NCBI RefSeq assembly: GCF_028737205.1
Contig: NZ_JAQZAL010000012.1
Location: 1-64,000 of the forward strand
Length of the DNA: 64,000 nt
From: Actinomycetospora lutea
GTDB taxonomy: Bacteria; Actinomycetota; Actinomycetes; Mycobacteriales; Pseudonocardiaceae
Direction: 5' to 3'
Shown here: positions 58,183-64,000 of the stretch, piece after piece
Layout: each line of letters begins with the position of its first letter
Position numbering within the stretch: position 1 is the first letter of the stretch
Notes under the pieces: model-generated
Database searches by the model: none
The model's input: only the letters and a program-made list of their open reading frames with translations
What the model was told of the DNA's origin: nothing
Position numbers and translations under genes: made by a program

Positions 58183-58845
58183 GTGGCTGGACGAGCCCGT
58201 CTGCAACGCCGTGCCATGGGCGTCGAGGTGGCCGAGCACATCCGGTCCATGATCTTCGACGGCCGCCTGCAGGCGGGGCAGCGCGTCCCCCAGGACGCGA
58301 TCGCCGAGGAGCTCGGGGTCAGCCGGCTGCCGGTCCGCGAGGCGCTGATCGCCCTGGAGGCGGACGGGCTGGTCGCCACGGAGGCACACCGCGGCACGTT
58401 CGTCGTGCCGATCCGCTCCGAGGACATCAGCGACCACTACCGGCTCTACGGCATGGCGCAGGGCCTGGCCGCGTCCGGGGCGGTGCGCCGGATCACCGAA
58501 CCCGTGCTGGCCAGGCTCGACGAGCTGCACGCTCGGATGTGCGAGAGCGACGACGCGGACCTGCTCCACGATCTGAACTGGGAGTTCCACTCCCTGATCA
58601 ACAAGACCGGGGGGAGCCGGCGCACCCTCTCGGTGCTGCGGCAGCTCTCGCACAACCTGCCCCGCGAGGTCTACAGCCTCCCCGCGGCCGCGGGACCGGA
58701 GGCCAACCGCGGACACGCTCGCATCCTCGCCGCCCTGCGTCGCGGGGACGAGGCGGAGGTCGACCGGGCCAACCGGGAGCACGTCGAGCACGAGGGCGAC
58801 CAGGTGGTCGCCGCGCTGAAGCGCGACGGCGTCCTCGCCGACTGA
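58183..58845 (+). CDS. GntR-family transcriptional regulator with FCD domain
   Basis: 220 residues from GTG 58183 with AGGAGG 8 bases upstream. The winged HTH (about 15-75) contains IRSMIFDGRLQAGQRVPQDA and SRLPVREALIALEADGLV. The FCD effector domain (about 85-210) has YRLYGMAQGLAAS, NWEFHSLINKTGGS and the metal-binding His region RGHARILAALRRGD. FCD regulators usually repress catabolic genes until an acid or acyl-CoA ligand binds. It lies between two arms of the cluster and probably binds operators 1-3. Confidence 0.9.
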   Translation: MAGRARLQRRAMGVEVAEHIRSMIFDGRLQAGQRVPQDAIAEELGVSRLPVREALIALEADGLVATEAHRGTFVVPIRSEDISDHYRLYGMAQGLAASGAVRRITEPVLARLDELHARMCESDDADLLHDLNWEFHSLINKTGGSRRTLSVLRQLSHNLPREVYSLPAAAGPEANRGHARILAALRRGDEAEVDRANREHVEHEGDQVVAALKRDGVLAD

Positions 58846-58873
58846 TCGCGGCGGAGCAGCGCGTGATCGCGCG

Positions 58874-58895
58874 CTCTATGTATCAAACATCAGAC
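58874..58895. promoter_or_regulatory. GntR-type operator 3 (Ltp2-like operon promoter)
   Basis: Contains ATGTATCAAACAT, sharing TGTATCAAACA with operator 2. It ends 2 bases before the AGGAGGA ribosome site of the 58908 gene, so bound repressor would block transcription initiation. Confidence 0.7.
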
Positions 58896-58907
58896 TAGGA
58901 GGACGCC

Positions 58908-60050
58908 GTGGACACCTCCGTCGCCGTCGTCGGGCTCGGCAGCACGGCCTACGGGGCCCTGGGCCGCCGCGCCGACGACCTGGCCGGCGAGGCCCTGCGT
59001 GCCGCACTCGCCGACGCCCGGCTCGTCCCGGGCGAGGTCGACGGGCTGCTCACCCACCGCGTGGACAGCTACGAGGCGCTCGCCGCGGAGCACGGCCTCG
59101 ACCCGGCCTGGACGGCCGCCCTGCCGCCGGAGGGTCGCATGACCGGCCCGGCCCTCCAGCTGGCGGCCACCGCGCTGCGGGCGGGGCAGTGCCACACCGT
59201 CGCGCTCGTGTACGGCAACGACAGCCGGACGCGGGGCGCCACCTACGGATCGGGCGGATCGGGCTCCACGGCGGCCGGGGAGGGCTACGGCACGACACCC
59301 GCGCTGCTCGCGCCGTACGGCATGACCTCGCCCGGCGCGTTCTCGGCGCTGATGCTGGCCCGCCACCGGTACCGGTACGGCACGACCGAGCGCCAGCTCG
59401 GCGCCGTCGCGACGACGTGGCGTGCCCACGCCCGGCTGAACCCGGCGGCGATGCGTCGCGACGTGCTCACCGTCGACGACTACCTCGGCGCCCGCTTCGT
59501 CGTCGAACCCCTGCGGCTGTTCGACTACTGCCAGATCAACGACGGCGGGGTCGCGGTCGTGCTCACCACCCTCGACCGGGCCCGCGACCGTCCCCACGTG
59601 CCGGTGCAGGTGCTCGGCGCCGCTCAACGCGCCCGGCTGACCGGCTCGGACCTGCCCCCGGACGACTTCTGGGCCGGCGCGCTCGGAGAGGTCGGCCGCG
59701 CCGTCGCCCGCGCGAGCGGGCGGGACCGGGACGCCGTGGACGCCCTGATGGTCTACGACAACTTCAGCCCGAACGTGCTGTTCACCCTCGAGGGGCTGGG
59801 CTGGTGCGCACCCGGCGAGGCCGGCGGGTGGGTCGAGGACGGGCACGCCGCGCTCGGGGGCACGCTGCCCTGCAACACCTCCGGCGGCCAGCTCTCGGAG
59901 GGCTACCTGCAGGGCTGGGCGCTGGTCGCCGAGGCCGTCCGCCAGCTGCGCGGCGACGGCGGAGCGCGCCAGGTCCCCGGGGCGCGCACGATCCAGTACG
60001 CCTGTGCGGCGCCGGTCACCTCGACCGTGCTCTTCGGGAGGGAGGCCTGA
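58908..60050 (+). CDS. thiolase-fold protein without catalytic Cys (Ltp2-type aldolase candidate)
   Basis: 380 residues from GTG 58908 after AGGAGGA. The thiolase fold is clear (VAVVGLGSTAYGALGRRADD, CNTSGGQLSEGYLQGWALVA). The nucleophile region reads GRMTGPALQLAATAL with no Cys, and the C-terminal GHPxGATG block is replaced by LSEGYLQG. This is the pattern of lipid-transfer-protein/Ltp2-like enzymes, which with a DUF35 partner perform retro-aldol cleavage of branched 3-hydroxyacyl-CoAs. A DUF35 gene follows in TGATG overlap. Confidence 0.82.
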   Translation: MDTSVAVVGLGSTAYGALGRRADDLAGEALRAALADARLVPGEVDGLLTHRVDSYEALAAEHGLDPAWTAALPPEGRMTGPALQLAATALRAGQCHTVALVYGNDSRTRGATYGSGGSGSTAAGEGYGTTPALLAPYGMTSPGAFSALMLARHRYRYGTTERQLGAVATTWRAHARLNPAAMRRDVLTVDDYLGARFVVEPLRLFDYCQINDGGVAVVLTTLDRARDRPHVPVQVLGAAQRARLTGSDLPPDDFWAGALGEVGRAVARASGRDRDAVDALMVYDNFSPNVLFTLEGLGWCAPGEAGGWVEDGHAALGGTLPCNTSGGQLSEGYLQGWALVAEAVRQLRGDGGARQVPGARTIQYACAAPVTSTVLFGREA

Positions 60051-60439
60051 TGCACGTCTCGCGGACCGTCTCCGAGCACGTCGAGGGGCTGCGCCGCGGC
60101 GAGCTGCGCGTCTCCCGTTGCGGCGCGTGCGGTGTCCCGGCCTTCCCTCCGCCACGGCTGTGCCCGCGCTGCGGTGCCGCCGACGCCGCCACCTGGTTCA
60201 CCGCTTCCGGCCGGGGCGTGCTGTGGAGCGTGGCGGTGTTCCACCGGACCTACCTGCCCGAGCACCCTGCGCCCTACCCGGTCGCGGTGGTCGAGCTGGT
60301 CGAGGGTCCCCGCCTCGTCGCCACCCTCACCGACCCCACCGTCCCGGTGGGGTGCGCCGTGATCGCGGAGATCGACGCGCGCGCCGACCCTCCGCGCATC
60401 GCCTTCCGCCCCGACGACCACGAAGGAGCAGCGAGATGA
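60050..60439 (+). CDS. DUF35 Zn-ribbon/OB-fold protein (thiolase partner 2)
   Basis: 129 residues from ATG 60050. Zinc ribbon SRCGACGVPAFPPPRLCPRC (about 22-41), then an OB fold (GRGVLWSVAVFHRTYLPEH, PYPVAVVELVEGPRLVATL). It is the obligate partner type for Ltp2-like aldolases. The TTYLPEH-like loop and overall shape differ from partner 1 at 54180, so the two are not recent duplicates. Start overlaps the preceding stop. Confidence 0.88.
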   Translation: MHVSRTVSEHVEGLRRGELRVSRCGACGVPAFPPPRLCPRCGAADAATWFTASGRGVLWSVAVFHRTYLPEHPAPYPVAVVELVEGPRLVATLTDPTVPVGCAVIAEIDARADPPRIAFRPDDHEGAAR

Positions 60440-62058
60440 TCACTGGTACCCGGCCCGCCAGGGCCACCGACCCGATCCCCGGACCGCCGGGACCGACCGT
60501 GCCCGCCGTCCTCGACGACCTCGTCGCGCGGCGACCCCACGCGGAGGCGGTGGTCGGCCCGGAGGGGCGGATCACCTGGGCCGAGCTCGGCGACCGGGCA
60601 GCCCGGTTCGCCGCCGCTCTCGCCGACGCCGGTATCGGCCGCGGGGACCGCGTGGCGGTGCTGCTGCCCAACGGGGTGCGCTGGATCGTCGCCGCGTCCG
60701 CGGTGCTGCGGGTGGGCGCGGCGGTCGTCCCGGTCAACACCTGGTACCGGGCCGCCGAGCTGGAGCACGTCCTGGGCAGCTCCGGGGTGCGGATGGTCGT
60801 CACCGACACGCGCGTGCTCGGCCGGGACACTCTGGCCGAGCTCGACGGCGCCGGCTTCGCCCGCCCCTTCCGGCCCGGAGCGGCCCCGGGTGCCGACGGC
60901 TACCTCGGTGCGCTGCTCTGGCCGGCCACGCTCGACCTCCCCTCGGCCAGGGCGCCTCGCCCGCTGCCCGCACCCGACCCGGGCGACCTCGCCCTGCTGC
61001 TGTTCACCAGCGGGAGCACGGCGCGGCCGAAGCCGGTGCCGCTGCGGCACGGGAAGCTGGTGCGCAACGGCTACGAGATCGGGCGGCGCCAGCACCTGGT
61101 GCCCGGGGACCGGCTGTGGATCGCGGCCCCGTTCTTCTTCGGGTACGGCTGCTCCAACGCGCTGCCGGTGGCCCTGACGCACGGCGTCACCCTGTGCCTG
61201 CAGGAACGCGTCGCCGGCGACGAGTCGCTGGCGTTCATCGCCCGCGAGCGCTGCACCGTCTACTACGGGCTCGGGGCCACCACCCGCAACCTGGTGGGCG
61301 CGCCGTCGTTCGGGCGCCACGACATCTCCACGCTGCGCACCGGCACCACCGGTTTCACCCCGGAGGACAAGCGCCTGGTCGTCGAGGAGCTCGGCGTCAC
61401 CGAGATCTGCAGCATGTACGGGCTCACCGAGGCCTACGGCCACTCCACCGTCTCCGACGCCCACGATGACGTCGAGGTGCGCCTGCAGACATCCGGCACC
61501 GTCGTGCCCACCCAGGAGATCCGCATCACCGACCCCGACGGCACCCCGCTGCCCCGCGGCACCACCGGCGAGATCGAGCTGCGCGGCTGCGTCATCGACG
61601 GCTACCTGGGCCCTCCGGAGCTCGACGAGGGCAGCTTCCGCACAGGCGGCTGGCTGCGCACCGGCGACCTCGGGTTCCTCGACGACGCCGAGCGGTTGCA
61701 CGTCGTCGGGCGGCGCAAGGAGATGCTGAAGGTCAAGGGGATCAACATCGCCCCGCTCGAGATCGAGGAGCTGCTCGGCGGCCATCCCGCCGTCGACCAG
61801 GCCTACGTCGTCGGCGTGCCCGGTCCCGAGGGTGACGAGCAGATGGTCGCCGCCGTCGTGCCGCGCACCGACGCGACCGACGACGCGACCGACGAGCACC
61901 TGCCGGCCGTGCTGACCGACCACGTGAAGGCCCGGGCCGCGGGGTACAAGGTGCCGTCCCGGATCGTGGTCCTCACTCAGGGCCAGCTCCCCCTGACCGA
62001 CACCGGCAAGGTCAGCAAGCGCGCCCTGCGCGACGTCCTCGCCGGTGAGCAGGGATGA
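60436..62058 (+). CDS. acyl-CoA synthetase (AMP-forming)
   Basis: 540 residues from ATG 60436, ATGA-coupled to the DUF35 gene. The P-loop motif is LLFTSGSTARPKPVPLRHG, where Pro follows the Lys in place of the usual Gly. MYGLTEAYG, TGDLGFLDDAERLHVVGRRK and the catalytic Lys in TDTGKVSKRAL are intact. It activates the free acid for the pathway. Operon position under operator 3 links it to the branched-acid cluster. Confidence 0.88.
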   Translation: MITGTRPARATDPIPGPPGPTVPAVLDDLVARRPHAEAVVGPEGRITWAELGDRAARFAAALADAGIGRGDRVAVLLPNGVRWIVAASAVLRVGAAVVPVNTWYRAAELEHVLGSSGVRMVVTDTRVLGRDTLAELDGAGFARPFRPGAAPGADGYLGALLWPATLDLPSARAPRPLPAPDPGDLALLLFTSGSTARPKPVPLRHGKLVRNGYEIGRRQHLVPGDRLWIAAPFFFGYGCSNALPVALTHGVTLCLQERVAGDESLAFIARERCTVYYGLGATTRNLVGAPSFGRHDISTLRTGTTGFTPEDKRLVVEELGVTEICSMYGLTEAYGHSTVSDAHDDVEVRLQTSGTVVPTQEIRITDPDGTPLPRGTTGEIELRGCVIDGYLGPPELDEGSFRTGGWLRTGDLGFLDDAERLHVVGRRKEMLKVKGINIAPLEIEELLGGHPAVDQAYVVGVPGPEGDEQMVAAVVPRTDATDDATDEHLPAVLTDHVKARAAGYKVPSRIVVLTQGQLPLTDTGKVSKRALRDVLAGEQG

Positions 62059-63008
62059 GCCGGATGGGCTCCCGTCTCCTCGCCGAGGGCATCGGCTTCA
62101 CCGAGGGACCCCTGTGGACCGACGACGGACGCCTGCTGGTGGTGGCCATGTCCCGCGGGCTCGTCGTGGAGATCGATCTCGAGGGTGGGGTCGTCGACGG
62201 CACCGAGGTGGGCGGCGGGCCGAACGGGCTCGCGGAGGGGCCCGACGGAATGGTCTGGGTGGCCCAGAACGGGGGGACGATGCGTCCGAGCCGTTCCCCC
62301 CGGCCGGCCGGGCCGGGGCTGCAGCGTCTCGGCCAGGGGGAGGTGCACGACGTCCCGGTCCCGGGTGCGCTCGCGCCTAACGATCTCGTCACGGGCCCGG
62401 ACGGACGCCTCTGGTTCACCGACCCCGGGCTCGCCGATGACGTCGGCCGGTTGTGCGCCCACGACCCCGTCGACGGGACGACCTCGGTGCTCCTCGACGG
62501 TCTCGTCTTCCCGAACGGGTTGGCCTTCGGGCCCGAGGGCGACGTCCTCCACCTCGCCGACACCGCGGGCGGTGTCGTCACCCGGCACCGGTGGACCGGG
62601 GAGCGGCTGGTGCCCGACGGACCGCCCGCCGTCCTGCCCGCGGGCGGGCCGGACGGTCTGGCCGTCGACGCCGACGGTCGGCTCCACGCGGCGGCACCCG
62701 CCGCCGACGCCGTGTTCGTGTTCGCCCCGGACGGACGGCTCGAGGACGAGATCGACCTCGGTGGTCCGGCCTTCCCCACCAACCTGTGCTTCGCCGGGCC
62801 GGGGCTCGACGTGCTGGTCGTGACCGCGGCGCGCGGCGGGCGGGTGCTCGTCGTCGACCGCCCCGCCGCGGCACCGCAGCGGCCGCTGACCCGCGTCGCT
62901 CACGGTTGGCGACAGCGCAGCGCCCCCACCGTGTCCAGCGCGGCGGCGAGGTCCGCGATCAGGTCGTCGGGGTCCTCGAGCCCGACCGAGAACCGCAGGT
63001 GCCCGTAG
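62055..63008 (+). CDS. SMP-30/gluconolactonase/LRE-family protein with aberrant C-terminus
   Basis: 317 residues from ATG 62055, ATGA-coupled to the synthetase. Six-bladed propeller with the metal-site residues in GFTEGPLW (Glu), LAPNDLVTGPDGRLWFTDPG (Asn) and GGPDGLAVDADG (Asp). Lactonase or related hydrolase activity is typical. The last 36 residues (from about VAHGWRQRS) are read from the antisense of the convergent PLP gene and are Ser/Arg-rich. The natural stop appears to have been lost or shifted near 62890. Confidence 0.75.
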   Translation: MSRMGSRLLAEGIGFTEGPLWTDDGRLLVVAMSRGLVVEIDLEGGVVDGTEVGGGPNGLAEGPDGMVWVAQNGGTMRPSRSPRPAGPGLQRLGQGEVHDVPVPGALAPNDLVTGPDGRLWFTDPGLADDVGRLCAHDPVDGTTSVLLDGLVFPNGLAFGPEGDVLHLADTAGGVVTRHRWTGERLVPDGPPAVLPAGGPDGLAVDADGRLHAAAPAADAVFVFAPDGRLEDEIDLGGPAFPTNLCFAGPGLDVLVVTAARGGRVLVVDRPAAAPQRPLTRVAHGWRQRSAPTVSSAAARSAIRSSGSSSPTENRRCP

Positions 63009-64000
63009 CGGCGGAACTCCGCGGGCCAGTACGCGGCCCGCGCTGCCGTGGTGCCGACGTGCACGACGAGGCTCTCGTCGTGTCCCAGCGACACGGCCGA
63101 GGTGATGACGCGCAGGTCGGCGACGAAGCGGTTCTGCAGCGCGGCGTCCCCGTCGAGCGCGAAGGCCATCATCCAGCCCCCGCGCCCGCCGAACTGCCGC
63201 TGCGCGAGCGCGTGCTGCGGGTGGTCGGGCAGCCCCGGGTAGGTCACGTACGCGACGGCGGGGTGATCGGCGAGGAACTCCGCGACCCGCTGCGCCGAGG
63301 AGACGTGCTGGCGCAGGCGCAGCGGCAGGGTGATCGCGCCGCGGGAGATCAGCCAGGCGTTGAACGGCGAGACGACCCCGCCGACGTCGACCATCGCCTC
63401 GGCCCGGATCGCGTCGACGAGCTCGTGCGCGCCCACCACGACCCCGCCCATCGCGTCGCCGTGCCCGTTGATGACCTTGGTCAGGGAGTGCACGACGAGG
63501 TCGGCGCCGTCGGCGAGCGGCCGGTAGAGCGGCGGCGGGGTGAACGTGGAGTCCACCGACAGCAGCGCCCCGCCCGCGTGGGCGATCTCGGCGACGGCGG
63601 CGACGTCGCACACCCGCGTCGTCGGGTTGGCGATCACCTCGGTGTGCACGAGCTTCGTGGTCGGGCGCATCGCCGCGCGCACGGCGTCGGGGTCGCTGGT
63701 GTCGACGAACGTGGCCTGCACGTCGTAGCGCTGCGGGAGGATCTCGGCGAAGAGCCGGTACGACGCCTCGTAGGTGACGTCCGAGACCACCGCGTGGTCG
63801 CCCGTGCGCAGGAACGTGAAGAACACCCCGTGCAGGGCGGCGACACCGGTCGCGAGCACGACGGCGTCCTCGCCCTGCTCGAGCAGCGCGAGCTTCTGCT
63901 GCAGCGCGCGCTGGTTGGCCCCGGTGTTGCGGGTGTAGAGCGGCACGTCGAACCCCGACCAGAACAGCTCCTCGGGGTCGTCCGGCAGCGCGTAGGAGTT
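62900..64000 (-). CDS. trans-sulfuration-type PLP enzyme (cystathionine/methionine gamma-lyase family), partial
   Basis: 367 residues in the window, open at the right edge; the 5' end lies beyond 64000. Family motifs: FDVPLYTRNTGANQRALQQK, the substrate/phosphate loop ATGVAALHGVFFTFL, DSTFTPPPLYRPLADGADLV, the PLP lysine in VHSLTKVINGHGDAMGG, and a C-terminal block RFSVGLEDPDDLIADL. It cleaves or exchanges C-S bonds of cystathionine, methionine or related amino acids; which one cannot be told. Its 3' end overlaps the SMP-30 frame by 109 bases. Confidence 0.85.
   Translation of the reverse strand, partial: NSYALPDDPEELFWSGFDVPLYTRNTGANQRALQQKLALLEQGEDAVVLATGVAALHGVFFTFLRTGDHAVVSDVTYEASYRLFAEILPQRYDVQATFVDTSDPDAVRAAMRPTTKLVHTEVIANPTTRVCDVAAVAEIAHAGGALLSVDSTFTPPPLYRPLADGADLVVHSLTKVINGHGDAMGGVVVGAHELVDAIRAEAMVDVGGVVSPFNAWLISRGAITLPLRLRQHVSSAQRVAEFLADHPAVAYVTYPGLPDHPQHALAQRQFGGRGGWMMAFALDGDAALQNRFVADLRVITSAVSLGHDESLVVHVGTTAARAAYWPAEFRRYGHLRFSVGLEDPDDLIADLAAALDTVGALRCRQP

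Overview
The window is a continuous stretch of a high-GC actinobacterial chromosome, most like a Pseudonocardiaceae (Pseudonocardia-type) genome. The grounds are very high GC with third-position G/C in nearly every codon, many GTG starts, tight 4-bp ATGA/GTGA gene overlaps, and synteny known from mycobacteria and relatives (nadD-rsfS-gpgP-octT, comEA-comEC-holA-rpsT-lepA, folC-ndk-rne-rplU-rpmA-obg-proBA). I see no tRNA, rRNA, CRISPR array, insertion sequence or phage gene. No gap between genes exceeds 300 bases; the largest (36925-37201) holds a SAM riboswitch.

Layout. 1-616: end of an OFA-family (oxalate/formate type) transporter, its small-subunit gene and a DUF6457 gene. 625-14811: a housekeeping block with folC, a DUF4233 membrane protein, ndk, the B12-binding radical SAM/DUF2344 pair with a GNAT gene between them, an RNase E/G with an IF2-N-like domain, rplU, rpmA, obgE, proB and proA. 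14955-23291: mostly minus-strand genes (membrane protein, HhH membrane protein, acyl-CoA synthetase, MOSC protein, DUF3040 protein, RecQ fused to a phosphoribosyltransferase-like domain, an internally duplicated membrane protein). 23426-35535: MoxR and VWA/CoxE partners, nadD, a DUF6777 lipoprotein-like/membrane pair, a PPOX flavoprotein, a FIST sensor, rsfS, a methylglucose-lipopolysaccharide-type phosphatase and octanoyltransferase pair, comEA and comEC. 35665-42745: thrC under a SAM riboswitch, holA, rpsT, lepA and a DEAD-box helicase. 42825-51382: assorted hydrolases and oxidoreductases.

51497-63008 is the accessory region of most interest. It is a catabolic gene set made of an MHS transporter, an NDMA-type alcohol dehydrogenase, two thiolase/DUF35 pairs (one thiolase lacks the nucleophilic Cys and looks like an Ltp2-type aldolase), an SDR beside a catalytically dead SDR paralogue, an alpha-methylacyl-CoA racemase-type enzyme with its full catalytic triad, a GntR/FCD regulator, an acyl-CoA synthetase and an SMP-30 lactonase-like protein. 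Three near-identical operator-like sequences (core TGTATCAAA) sit only at the promoters of this set, so it probably forms one GntR regulon for a methyl-branched or isoprenoid-like alcohol/acid. The window ends in a gamma-lyase-type PLP enzyme running off the edge.

Three genes (14955-15664, 26688-27889, 27886-28355) each read as a clean protein if one G (C on the plus strand for the first) is restored in a short homopolymer. They are either assembly errors or real single-base lesions. A 28-bp dispersed repeat, several strong bidirectional hairpin terminators and several probable leaderless starts are also present.
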